From CATQHB01 sp965262595 (GTDB lineage: Bacteria; Chloroflexota; Dehalococcoidia; Lucifugimonadales; UBA3495), in contig OZ253548.1 of NCBI GenBank assembly GCA_965262595.1, positions 124,001 through 188,000 of the forward strand: 64,000 nt of DNA. Direction: 5' to 3'. This document shows, one piece after another, positions 52,143 to 60,857 of the stretch; the stretch's first letter is position 1, and each line of letters begins with the position of its first letter. The translations under genes and the position numbers were made by a program. The notes below the pieces were generated by a model that saw only the letters and a program-made list of their open reading frames with translations, was not told where the DNA came from and ran no database searches.

Positions 52143-52991
52143 TTACGGGATCAACTCGGCGCATTGGTCAATGCGGGGCATGACTTCGTCCCGCTGCGCT
52201 GACGGGAGGCCGAAAATAATGCGGTCAACGCCGGCCTCTTCCACTCGTTCTATGGTGTCTTCCCGGGGCCGGCCCATCCAGTAAAGGGAAATCGGCAGAG
52301 AAGCGGGGTCGCGTCCGGCTTCTTCAGCTTGTCGTCGGAGCAAAGCAATCTTTTCCGCCAGGCTGCCCTCCTGACCGGGCCGGCCGGCAATAGGCATCCA
52401 GCCATCGCAGAACTCGATCACCCTATCGAATGTCCGGGGGCCGTCACCGCCCATAAAGATGGGTGGATGGGGTTTTTGTACCGGCTTGGGATAGGCCCAG
52501 AGCTTATCGAAGTTAACGAACTCTCCGTGAAACTCCGCCTCGTCCTCGGTCCAGATGGCTTTCATCGCCAGCACCCGCTCGCGGAGCAGCCGCCAGCGGC
52601 GCCGGTAGTTGGTTCCGTGGTTCTCCATTTCCTCGGCGTTCCAGCCCCCACCGATGCCGAACATAAACCGCCCGTCGGACAGCATATCCAGGCTGGCTAT
52701 TTCCTTGGCAGTGGTTATGGGGTCGCGTTCAACGATCAGGCAAATGCCGGTGCCCAGCTTTAGCTTGGTGGTTACCGCAGCGGCTGCGCTGAGGGCTACA
52801 AAAGGGTCGTAGCTGTGCCAGTATTCCTGGGGTAGGTCGCCGCCGCCGGGCCAGGGACTGAGGCGGCTGGCCGGGATGTGGGTATGCTCCGGCACCCACA
52901 GGGACTCGAACCCGCGTTCTTCCAACAGCCGGGCCAGCTCATCCGGACGCATCGAGTAGTCGGTAACAAACATAAAGGCGCCAACTAACAT
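52143..52991 (-). CDS. LLM-class F420-dependent oxidoreductase
   Basis: A 282-residue F420-type LLM enzyme. Marks: LEERGFESLWVPEHTHIPAS, 'KLKLGTGICLIVERDPITTAKEIASLD', 'GRFMFGIGGGWNAEEMENHG', KPHPPIFMGGDGPRTFDRVIEF. ATG at 52991 follows GGAGG. It lies between the dioxygenase genes and the arylsulfotransferase-like gene on the same strand, so it may take part in further oxidation in that cluster. Close in layout to the enzyme at 28830. Confidence 0.93.
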   Translation of the reverse strand: MLVGAFMFVTDYSMRPDELARLLEERGFESLWVPEHTHIPASRLSPWPGGGDLPQEYWHSYDPFVALSAAAAVTTKLKLGTGICLIVERDPITTAKEIASLDMLSDGRFMFGIGGGWNAEEMENHGTNYRRRWRLLRERVLAMKAIWTEDEAEFHGEFVNFDKLWAYPKPVQKPHPPIFMGGDGPRTFDRVIEFCDGWMPIAGRPGQEGSLAEKIALLRRQAEEAGRDPASLPISLYWMGRPREDTIERVEEAGVDRIIFGLPSAQRDEVMPRIDQCAELIP

Positions 52992-53179
52992 TCTCTCCTC
53001 CTTACATCTCTCGATGTCCTAGGTACCTTGCGGCCGATTGAAGCCTATTGCCCCGCGTGATGCCCCAGTGGTTCCTAAGTCATGCCAATGGTTTCGGGTG
53101 GTATATACCAAGGGTAATTATATTTGGGTATATTAAGCGCTGCAGGACTCAAATGTTACATTTGACCGCCAAGGCCGGG

Positions 53180-53719
53180 TTAAAAGAAGTTACTGACGTT
53201 CTTGGCCTGCAACACATTCTGGTCCAGAATAATCCTGCGGTAGGCAATTTGCCAACCGTTGGCTGATCGGCGCAGGATGTCCTCCCGGCTGCCGACGTAA
53301 AAGTCCTGTTCCTTCTCGCCGCGGGTTCGGTACAGGATGAAGTTGGAATTGACCCTTACTTCTCCGGCGGCGTCCGCGGGATGCACCTCAATGTTGGAAA
53401 TGAAGTGGCGGGTACGGGACGGCGGGTCTTCGGCCCAGGCAAAGCCGCTGCCCAGCCGCTCGATTCGGCGGCTCAGGGAGTCTTTAGTCTCGTCCATGAT
53501 GGCTAATTCATCGGGTTGGGTTAGTTCCCGCGGCTCTTGCTGGTTTTCATCCAGCGCGGCAACGGCCCGGCTTTCCGGATGATAACGGTTGCTCTTCATT
53601 GGCATCCAGTATCGGAGGTCGTCGGTCAGCAGGTCCAGCCACCGGAGAAATTGCCGGTCGTCCAGCAGCCGGGCCTCTCGGTACAAGAATTGTTCAATTT
53701 CACGCTGTGCGTCTTCCAC
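53180..53719 (-). CDS. ring-hydroxylating dioxygenase beta subunit
   Basis: A 179-residue small subunit with the cystatin/NTF2-like fold of the RHO family: 'IEQFLYREARLLDDRQFLRWLDLLTDDLRYWMP' at the start, then 'TRHFISNIEVHPAD', and 'RREDILRRSANGWQIAYRRIILDQNVL'-type end. It supports hexamer formation and shapes the substrate pocket of the alpha subunit, encoded 73 bases upstream. The start is GTG at 53719 with a weak site. Ferredoxin and reductase genes for electron supply are not adjacent. Confidence 0.92.
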   Translation of the reverse strand: MEDAQREIEQFLYREARLLDDRQFLRWLDLLTDDLRYWMPMKSNRYHPESRAVAALDENQQEPRELTQPDELAIMDETKDSLSRRIERLGSGFAWAEDPPSRTRHFISNIEVHPADAAGEVRVNSNFILYRTRGEKEQDFYVGSREDILRRSANGWQIAYRRIILDQNVLQAKNVSNFF

Positions 53720-53792
53720 TTATACGAACCTACACTTGCCGGGAACCTGAATTACGAACCGGCTCTAAAGGCGGGTAACGACCGGATCAAGG

Positions 53793-55061
53793 CTATAACT
53801 TCGCCCAGCTATCGGCGGCCATAACCTCGGCCCAGCGGCGATAGAACTGCCGATGATTGCTTTCGCTGAGTCGGTAATCGCTGGCCCAGGCGCCCAACTC
53901 CGGATTGTAGTCTTCGTGACCCAGACCCATTTGCATATTGAGGTCATACCGGCGGGAGACAACGCCCCGGCAGGTCTGGGTGCATTCCTGCCAGTTGTCC
54001 ATGTCATCCTGTTCGAAAGTACCGGACGGGCCAAACCCGCGTATTCCATTAAGCCGCAGCGCTTCCCGCACTTGGGGCGGGGCGGCCTTGTCCACGAAAA
54101 TCCACGACCAAACCTCGATGTGGTCCGGCCCCTTCGGATGCCATACCCGGAAGGAGTGAGAGGTGGAGCGAATCATGGAAAAATTAGGGAATACGGTGGC
54201 TACAATGGGATTGACCTCCTTTAGCCGTTTGCCCAGACGCCTTTCCGCTTCGGGACGGGATTCCCACTCGTAGTTCACCAGTTCCGGCTCCGGCGCTTCA
54301 GCGATGTCGTCGCCGCCCAGGGCAATGACACAATGGCCGTTACCCGGGGAGAGTAGTCTCCCCCCGGTGCCGGAGCGGAGCCGAAAGTCTCCGGCGAACC
54401 CGCTGCGAATGGCGGACAGGTGACTCCAGGCTACATGGTAAGCATCGCCGGCAAAGTTCTCGGCAGGCAGCTTCCAGTTGCAGGGGACTACCCACTTATG
54501 GACTCCTCCCAACACTTCCACGCCGCCCTCGCGGCGGTCAAAGAAGCTGTCCAGATACCAGGTCATTTCGCCCAGGTACTCCCGCAGCGGCGGAGCCTCC
54601 GGGTCAAAAGTGGCGAAGAGTAAGCCTTTATAGTTGTCCAGTTGCGCCACCGGAATCAGGCTCCACTGCGCCAGGTCCAGTTCCTCAAAGTAGGCGTCCC
54701 TGAAATTGGGTACCGATGCCAGTCGTCCATCGTTGGAATAAGTCCAACCGTGGTAGGCGCAGGTCAGGGTGGCGGCGTTTCCGGCGTCGGCCCGGCACAG
54801 GCGGTTGCCTCGATGCCGACAGAAGTTGATGAATGCGTTGACTTGCCCGCCGCTGTCCCGCATCACTATCACCGGGTCCTCGCCCATATAGGTGGTGAAG
54901 AAGTCGCCGGGGTTGGGAATCTGGCTTTCATGGCACAGAAACAGCCAGCAGCGGGCGAAGATACGCTCCAACTCCTGCTCATAAATATCCGGCTCAATGA
55001 AGATACGGCGGCTCACCAACCCTTGCTCAATATCCATTAAGCCGTTCAGGTCAGCTACCAT
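53793..55061 (-). CDS. ring-hydroxylating dioxygenase alpha subunit (Rieske)
   Basis: A 422-residue catalytic subunit inserting dioxygen into aromatic or heteroaromatic rings. The Rieske 2Fe-2S motif has Cys81-x-His83 (CRHRGN) and Cys101-x2-His104 (CAYHGW). The mononuclear iron site matches NFAGDAYHVAWSH, with the third ligand Asp likely in QDDMDNWQEC. The start (ATG at 55061, GGAGGT upstream) fits the family N-terminus. Immediate neighbours: beta subunit, an SDR (possible diol dehydrogenase), a ThDP enzyme and a carboxymuconolactone decarboxylase-like protein. Substrate is unknown; the genes form a credible aromatic pathway. Confidence 0.94.
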   Translation of the reverse strand: MVADLNGLMDIEQGLVSRRIFIEPDIYEQELERIFARCWLFLCHESQIPNPGDFFTTYMGEDPVIVMRDSGGQVNAFINFCRHRGNRLCRADAGNAATLTCAYHGWTYSNDGRLASVPNFRDAYFEELDLAQWSLIPVAQLDNYKGLLFATFDPEAPPLREYLGEMTWYLDSFFDRREGGVEVLGGVHKWVVPCNWKLPAENFAGDAYHVAWSHLSAIRSGFAGDFRLRSGTGGRLLSPGNGHCVIALGGDDIAEAPEPELVNYEWESRPEAERRLGKRLKEVNPIVATVFPNFSMIRSTSHSFRVWHPKGPDHIEVWSWIFVDKAAPPQVREALRLNGIRGFGPSGTFEQDDMDNWQECTQTCRGVVSRRYDLNMQMGLGHEDYNPELGAWASDYRLSESNHRQFYRRWAEVMAADSWAKL

Positions 55062-55230
55062 GATTTACCTCCCCATATTTGCCTTTCAAGGTTGGACAAC
55101 ATGGATTATGGATAAAGCGGTCTGAATCCAGGGCAAATCAAGTCGATTAACGCCGGCCAAACACGGCTGGGGAATCTTCGCTTTCAGTATTGCCGCCGAA
55201 TAATTCAACCATCGCATTTTCCCGCTGTCC

Positions 55231-55983
55231 CTACTGCGCCGTAAATCCACCGTCAATTACCAGCTCACTGCCGGTCACGAAAGAGGACTCGTCGGAGGCC
55301 AGATATAAAACACCGTAGGCGATGTCCAGGGGTTGGCCAACCCGACCCAGAGGAATGCGCGACTCGCTTTGGCGCAGAACCTCCGGGTCGGACTGGCGCG
55401 CCGCGGTCATCGGTGTGGCTACTGAACCGGGATGGACCGAATTGGCTCGGATGCCTTCCGACGCGTATTGAATGGCGGTTGTCTTGGTGAGCAACCTCAC
55501 CGCGCCCTTGGAAGCATTATATGCGGCCTGCACCGTATCCTGCCCTACCAACCCGGAGATGGAGGAAATGTTGATGATGGAACCGCCGCCGATCCGGCGC
55601 ATTTCCGGGATCGCCGCTCTGGTACCCAGAAAAACCCCTTTGGCGTTAACCTCCATGATCCGGTCCCATTCCTCGCTGCTGGAGTCTTCCAAGCGGCCCC
55701 AACTTACAATCCCGGCGTTATTGACCAGGATGTCCAGCTTGCCGTAGCGGTCAACGGCGGCCTGTACGGCGGCGGCCCAGTCCGCTTCGCTGGTGACATC
55801 CAAATGGAGGTAGTTGGCTTCGCTGCCCAGTTCACGGATTTCGGCTTCCACCTGGGCGCCCAGTTCGTCCAAAATGTCTCCAAAGACCACCTTGGCTCCT
55901 TCGGCGGCGAACAGACGGGCCTCGGCGGCCCCCTGGCCCCGCGCCCCGCCGCTGATCAGAGCTACCTTGCCTTCCAGTCTCAT
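55231..55983 (-). CDS. SDR-family dehydrogenase
   Basis: A 250-residue classical short-chain dehydrogenase. The cofactor loop reads VALISGGARGQGAAEARLF, NNAGIVSWG follows, and the catalytic Ser-Tyr-Lys set is intact in NISSISGL and YNASKGAVRLLTK. GDILDE after the second strand favours NAD. The C-terminus ends VTGSELVIDGGFTAQ as usual. ATG at 55983 follows GAGGG. Its place directly upstream of the dioxygenase subunits suggests dihydrodiol or hydroxy-intermediate dehydrogenation. Confidence 0.93.
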   Translation of the reverse strand: MRLEGKVALISGGARGQGAAEARLFAAEGAKVVFGDILDELGAQVEAEIRELGSEANYLHLDVTSEADWAAAVQAAVDRYGKLDILVNNAGIVSWGRLEDSSSEEWDRIMEVNAKGVFLGTRAAIPEMRRIGGGSIINISSISGLVGQDTVQAAYNASKGAVRLLTKTTAIQYASEGIRANSVHPGSVATPMTAARQSDPEVLRQSESRIPLGRVGQPLDIAYGVLYLASDESSFVTGSELVIDGGFTAQ

Positions 55984-56074
55984 TTGTTCCCTCTTCGTCT
56001 GCCGGATTTAGTTGGTGTTATCAAGAATTCGCCTGCTACGATAGGCCCACCGTAGATTTACCCAACCCCCCAAG

Positions 56075-57721
56075 CTACCGCGCCGGATAGCGCGAAAGGG
56101 TGTTTTCCTCTTTGGTCATAAATTCCAGGAGGGCCGGACGTCCGGTTTCCATTACGGTTTGGGCGCGCCGGATGGCCGGAACGATTTCCCGGGGGTCTTC
56201 GATGCGCTCCCCGTATCCACCCAGAGCCTCGGCCAGCTTGGAGTAATCGCCGTAAAGGTTGGTGAAACCGAATCGCTCGGCGGCCACCGGATAGTTTCGA
56301 GAGTAGCCGCTTAATACATGGTTGTTCAACACAATGGTCATGATGGGTATCTTGTGCCGCACCGCCGTTTCGATGTCCATTCCGGCCATACCGATGGCGG
56401 CGTCGCCCATGATGTTTACTACCAGCTTGTCCGGCGCGCCAAGCTTGGCGCCCATTGCCAGTCCCAGGCCGTAACCCAGTTGGGAAGAGTTACCCCAGCC
56501 CAGATAGCCCCGGGGCACCAGACTTTCGTAGAAAGGAATGGTCTGGTCTCTTGGGTGTCCGGAATCGTGAGTCAAGATAGTTTGGCTGCGGTCAACGGTG
56601 TGCATCAAGTCCCAAATGACTCGGTAAGGGTTAATGGGCGCCTCATCCGAAGTCAGCAGCGGCATCCACTCTTCCAGCCACTCATCCTTGACTTGCTTCA
56701 CTGCGGCGGCCACTTCACCGCCATCTTTCTTCCCTTCAAGGCCGGCTTGATACTGCACTTCCTCAATTAACTGGCGCAGCACCAGTCTGGCATCGCCGAT
56801 AACCGCATGGTGCAGTTGTTCTTCCTTGTTCAAGTCCTTGTTGTCCACCGTGCACTGGACCAACACCTTGCCCCGGGGAATGCCCAGGGATGCCAGGTTG
56901 GTGGTGAAACTGCAACCTACGCCGAAAACCAGATCGGCCCGGTCCATGAAGTGGCGGGCCATCTTGGTCATCGTGTTGGCGCCCACGCCGAGGGCCAGGG
57001 GATGATTTTCCGGGAAGGCGCTTTTGCCGGTGTTGGTGGTCATTACCGGAGCGTTTACCAGTTCGGCGAACTCAATCAGCTCGGAGGTGGCTTCGGCCCA
57101 AAGCACACCCTGGCCGGCATAAATAATCGGGTTGCGGGCGGCCAGCAGGGCCGTAACCGCGTCGGCCACATCGCTGGGGTCTCCGGCGCTCCTGTATCCC
57201 TTGACCGGCCGGTATTCAAAGGCCGATTCGTCAATTTCCTCCTGGGCGACATCGGCGGGTATTTGCAGCATCACCGGACCGGGCCGACCGGAACGGAGGA
57301 TAGTATGGGCTCGGCGCATTAGCTCCGGAATGCGGTCAGCCTGGTTGATCTGGCTGACCCACTTGGTAACGCCCCGATAGGCTTCTACCGCGTCAAAGTC
57401 GGGAGACTGGCCCAATCGGCTGCGGGCGGTTCCCCCGGGTAGAACCAGGATGGGCGTGGACTCGGCATAGGCGTGGGCAACCCCGCCGAAGGCATTTTCA
57501 ATACCCGGCCCGGCTTGGGTTACGACCACGCCGGTACGCCGACCGTTGGTAACCCGGGTATATCCATCGGCCATGTTAACCGTTGTACGCTCGGTACGGG
57601 ACATAATGGGCTGGATTCCGGCGATGGCGCAGGCTTCGATTAATGCGTTGGCCGGGTAGCAAAAAAGGTACTCGGCCCCCTCCATTTTGAGTATGTTGGC
57701 GATGGCGGTGTTGCCTTGCAT
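56075..57721 (-). CDS. ThDP-dependent enzyme, acetolactate-synthase-like
   Basis: A 548-residue ThDP enzyme of the acetolactate synthase/phenylglyoxylate-decarboxylase-type superfamily. The Pyr domain has the activating Glu in RTERTTVNMADGYTR, the middle domain 'NPIIYAGQGVLWAEATSEL', and the PP domain the metal-binding stretch from IMGDAAIG to VLNNHVL. ATG at 57721 follows GGAGG. It shares only family-level similarity with the one at 19023. Within the minus-strand cluster it may decarboxylate or cleave a 2-oxo acid formed downstream of ring oxidation (inference). Confidence 0.88.
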   Translation of the reverse strand: MQGNTAIANILKMEGAEYLFCYPANALIEACAIAGIQPIMSRTERTTVNMADGYTRVTNGRRTGVVVTQAGPGIENAFGGVAHAYAESTPILVLPGGTARSRLGQSPDFDAVEAYRGVTKWVSQINQADRIPELMRRAHTILRSGRPGPVMLQIPADVAQEEIDESAFEYRPVKGYRSAGDPSDVADAVTALLAARNPIIYAGQGVLWAEATSELIEFAELVNAPVMTTNTGKSAFPENHPLALGVGANTMTKMARHFMDRADLVFGVGCSFTTNLASLGIPRGKVLVQCTVDNKDLNKEEQLHHAVIGDARLVLRQLIEEVQYQAGLEGKKDGGEVAAAVKQVKDEWLEEWMPLLTSDEAPINPYRVIWDLMHTVDRSQTILTHDSGHPRDQTIPFYESLVPRGYLGWGNSSQLGYGLGLAMGAKLGAPDKLVVNIMGDAAIGMAGMDIETAVRHKIPIMTIVLNNHVLSGYSRNYPVAAERFGFTNLYGDYSKLAEALGGYGERIEDPREIVPAIRRAQTVMETGRPALLEFMTKEENTLSRYPAR

Positions 57722-57745
57722 CAGAGTCCTCCTATATTTGAGGCT

Positions 57746-57781
57746 AGGCCGGCTTCAGCCAGAATTAGCCAAAGCCGGCCT
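57746..57781 (-). terminator. hairpin between CMD-like and ThDP genes
   Basis: AGGCCGGCTT (57746-57755) pairs with AAGCCGGCCT (57772-57781) over a 16-base loop in the 97-base gap. There is no T-run on the minus strand, so it may attenuate or process rather than terminate. Confidence 0.4.
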
Positions 57782-57818
57782 TTACTGAACGCAGGTATGT
57801 GGGCGGGTGAGAAAGTTG

Positions 57819-58370
57819 TTAAACCGGCAATATCGGCTCGGTCGTGCCTTCCGGCAGTGTAACCTCAAAGGCGTTGAGGACGAAGGCAGTTTGGGCGTAA
57901 TTACCCATTAACGCAGTGAGTTCGACCAGATGTTGAGGGCCGAATTGAGCCAGGGCGGCCTGGAATGTCCCTTCGCTGACCCGGTGGGTTTGATAAAACT
58001 CGGTGGCGTAGCTGATTACGGCGGCTTCGTCGTCGGCGATAGCGGGCAGCGGCCTTTTCTCCCGTAGAGCATCGATCACGGCGTCGCTGATTCCCTCTCG
58101 GCGGGCTGCCGGAGCGTGGGCGTTCCAAACGTAGGGGCAATCCATTGCCCTTGCCGTGGCAATAATCGCCAGTTCCTGGATTCGCTTGGGGAAAGTAGTC
58201 TCGTAGCGAAGATAGCTGGTCAACTCACCGCGGCGGCGAGCCATTTCCGGGCTGTTGAGGGTAATGGAACCGGGGCCGCCGGTGATGGGCCCGCTGGCGG
58301 TCAATTGGTCGTAGGCATCCTGAAATTGTTCAGGTACCATGTCTTTGGTGACGTTGGGTAGGCGTGCCAT
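57819..58370 (-). CDS. carboxymuconolactone decarboxylase-family protein
   Basis: A 183-residue all-helical protein of the CMD/AhpD-like superfamily. I chose ATG at 58370 (AGGAGG six bases before), starting MARLPNVTKDMVPEQFQDAY; the frame is open to 58448 without a site. Family marks: 'ELAIIATARAMDCPYVWNAHAPAARREGI' (the region of the CxxC/H motif; one Cys only, so not a typical AhpD peroxidase) and 'FVLNAFEVTLPEG'. First gene of the minus-strand cluster with a ThDP enzyme, an SDR and dioxygenase subunits. Confidence 0.88.
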   Translation of the reverse strand: MARLPNVTKDMVPEQFQDAYDQLTASGPITGGPGSITLNSPEMARRRGELTSYLRYETTFPKRIQELAIIATARAMDCPYVWNAHAPAARREGISDAVIDALREKRPLPAIADDEAAVISYATEFYQTHRVSEGTFQAALAQFGPQHLVELTALMGNYAQTAFVLNAFEVTLPEGTTEPILPV

Positions 58371-58551
58371 AGTTATCCTCCTAGGCATTTTCGATTCAAG
58401 CGTTAGTACTTTTTGCTCTGCGCTGTCAGTATAGCGATTTTCGGCCAACTACTAAAGGTATTGTTGAATATGACCGGCAGGGGAGACCCGGCAACGAGGG
58501 ATTCCCAACCAGGTAATAGGCTATTATTGTAAGTAATTCTAGGGAGAAACA

Positions 58552-59183
58552 ATGCACCGACAACGGCTAAGCACGATAGTCTGGCTAGGAGCCGTTTTGG
58601 CTCTATTGGCCGCATTAGGGCGGGTTCTCTATGGTGGGAGCGGGCATCGGAAACGGCGGCAAACCAGGAGGCGATAAACTCTCAGGAGGATTCGGGAGTT
58701 ACATTGCCTGAACCGGAATTGGCGCAGGAGTCCGACTTGCCCGAGCATCCTCTGGAATCTATGGGAATAGCCAAGCTTACTGAAAGCCAAGGATTGCCCG
58801 AGCAAGTAATAACCGAGGAAGAGGCGATTGACCTGGTTAGGGAGCTTACCTGGGGGCCTCAGCGGGATTTCTATTTGGATATACACCCGGCGAGTGCGAT
58901 TCCGGCGACGTATGAGGCTGAAGAAAATTCTATGGGGCCGGCGGCGGATAACCTGCCGGTATGGGTGGTTGTCCTGGACGGTTGGGGGCGGTCGGTTTCT
59001 AACTGCGGCGGCGGTATTGGACCCCAGGCAGATCCTGAAGCATCAGGAAAATCCTCCGGCGAAGAAGGCACCGGCAGGGATGGTCCTTGTTTAAGGGTTA
59101 GACCCAATGGATATACTATTGTGGATGCCGTAACCGGTCAAGAACTTGCAAGCTGGTACTATGGGAAGCCGGAAGTGAGGTAG
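58552..59183 (+). pseudogene. frameshifted membrane-anchored hypothetical protein
   Basis: A well-placed ATG at 58552 (GGGAG upstream) starts MHRQRLSTIVWLGAVLALLA, a signal anchor, but that frame ends after 41 codons. A second frame, open from before 58623 to 59183, continues a plausible extracytoplasmic protein: ASETAANQEAINSQEDSGVT, then 'PELAQESDLPEHP', 'EEAIDLVRELTWGPQRDFYL' and a C-terminal 'NGYTIVDAVTGQELASWYYG', a peptidase-propeptide (PepSY-like) sort of ending. A single indel in or near the G-rich run at 58618-58624 would restore one frame of about 210 residues. TTG at 58704 could start a shorter product. Confidence 0.55.
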
Positions 59184-59210
59184 CTGTTCGAAGTTAGACC
59201 TGTAATTTTA

Positions 59211-59365
59211 GGGATACTCTGAATAAGTTATTAAACGCCAGCGCCTTCACTCCGTCGTTCCTGCGAAGGCAGGAACCTAAAACGTTGTGGACCGAGGTTC
59301 CTGCTTTCGCAGGAACGACGGGAAGGGGTAAACACCCTGGTCACGGACTTATTCAGAGGTTCCTT
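59211..59365. mobile_element. MITE-like element with inverted ends
   Basis: CTCTGAATAAGT (59217-59228) and ACTTATTCAGAG (59347-59358) are perfect inverted ends, with weaker similarity outward to TA on both sides (about 16 of 19 matches). Inside are two back-to-back palindromes: CGTTCCTGCGAAGGCAGGAACC (around 59256-59277) and GGTTCCTGC-TTTC-GCAGGAACGACGG (59296-59321). It has no coding capacity. TA flanks would fit an IS630/mariner-type mobiliser, and an IS630 relic is present at 15777. Confidence 0.7.
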
Positions 59366-59429
59366 AGGTACTCCCCAATCAAGATATAAGGGCCGGTCTT
59401 CGGATCCGCCTTTGCATTTGTCTGAGTGG

Positions 59430-60658
59430 TCAGGCCCGCAATAGCTTGGGAGTGAATACCGCTACCAGGCAGGTTAAGGCAATTCCCACCATGCCGATCA
59501 CGGTGGCGGCCCAGGGCGCTCCCCAGAGGCCGGCCATCCACCCGGAGCCGGCGCCGCCAAAAGTGTAGGCGTAGATTGCCAGGGTCCGCAAGCTCAATAC
59601 CCGGCCCCGGAATTCCGGCTGCGTCGTCCGCAGCATCACGGTCAGCATCATTACCTGGGTGGAGGAGAAAGCCATTCCGGTCACCAGGAGGATCGCCAGG
59701 GACAGGTACAGGGAGGATGAAAGGGCAAAGACCGCCATGCTGCCGTGCCACACGATAATGCAGAGAATCATCAGCTTGCCGGCGTGACGCAGGTTGCGCA
59801 CCGTGGCCCAGCCGACCGACCCGCAGAGGGCGCCGACGCCAAAGGCCGAAATCAGCAGTCCCAGGCCGGCCGACCCGGTACCCAACACGTCCCGGGCGAA
59901 GATAGGCATCAGGGCGGTGTGGAAGGGCCAGCCGGTCAGGTTTATAACCACCGCCACCAGCAGGGTGGCCCAAAGCACTTGTTCCCCCTTCACATACCGC
60001 AGTCCTTCCGCGACTGATCGCAGCACCGAACCCTGCGGGCGGGCATAATTGGTGCGTAGCGGTCTCACGAAAAATATGGCGATGCCGCTGCTGAAGTAAA
60101 GCAGGGATATGACCGAATAAGCGCCGGTGGGACCCATTTGCTGGTACAGCAAACCGCCAAGCAAGGGGCCCAAGATGGTGGAAATATTCTGTCCCATGCT
60201 GGTCAGGGCGGCGCCGTTGCTGATTCGGTCGGCGGGCAGTGTATCCCCAACCAGGGCCTGAGCCGAGGCATCTGGAATATTCGCACCAGCCCGGCGCCCA
60301 GGGTCACCGCGAAGAGGTGCCACGCCTCCAGTTGGCCGGTCAGCAGCAGGGCCAACACCAGCAGCCCCAGGATGGTCATTACCAGGTCAATGACAGCCAG
60401 GATCCGGTGGCGGGGCAGGCGATCGGCAATGGCTCCGGAGAACAGGGCCAGAAAGTTCAACCCCATCCGGGCCGAGGCAATCAACCCAACCAGCAGGGGC
60501 GAATCGGTCAATTCGAGGACAAACCAGCTCAGCACCACCGCTTCCATCTGGCTGCCGATCTGGAACAGCGCGATTGAAGACCATACCAGAGCAAAGTTTC
60601 GCTGGCCTAAAATAGCAACGGGGTAGGCGGCCTGGCGTATAGTGGAGTTCAGTTTCAA
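59430..60658 (-). pseudogene. MFS transporter interrupted by a frameshift
   Basis: A major-facilitator gene in two overlapping frames. The N-terminal part (60658 to about 60270) reads VAILGQRNFALVWSSIALFQ, 'GAIADRLPRHRILAVIDL' (the MFS loop motif) and GAGLVRIFQMP. The C-terminal part (about 60270 to 59430) continues ASAQALVGDTLPADRISN, 'ILGPLLGGLLYQQMGPTGAYSV', and six further helices. Joined, they give about 408 residues and 12 helices, the normal size for an enterobactin exporter (EntS)-like transporter. The break lies near 60262-60272. It may be a real inactivation or an assembly error. Confidence 0.78.
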
Positions 60659-60755
60659 TAGAAATCCCGGGCGGCTCTATGGGAGGTTGTTACCGAAATG
60701 ACGGGGCCGTCATATGGTATCACACTATTGCCGGTTTCTGGGGTTTACAAATCAA

Positions 60756-60786
60756 CCCGGCGGGAACTTCGGCAGTTCCCGCCGGG
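60756..60786 (-). terminator. strong hairpin terminator of right-hand transporter operon
   Basis: CCCGGCGGGAACT (60756-60768) and AGTTCCCGCCGGG (60774-60786), a perfect 13-bp stem with a 5-base loop. The minus-strand tail is TTGATTTGT, 72 bases after the receptor stop; the plus tail CTTTCATAATTT is also T-rich. Confidence 0.7.
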
Positions 60787-60857
60787 CTTTCATAATTTCC
60801 GGCGCAGGTGGCGTGGCCCACCTGGCCAGGATTTATAGGATTTATTGGGTTATTGGG

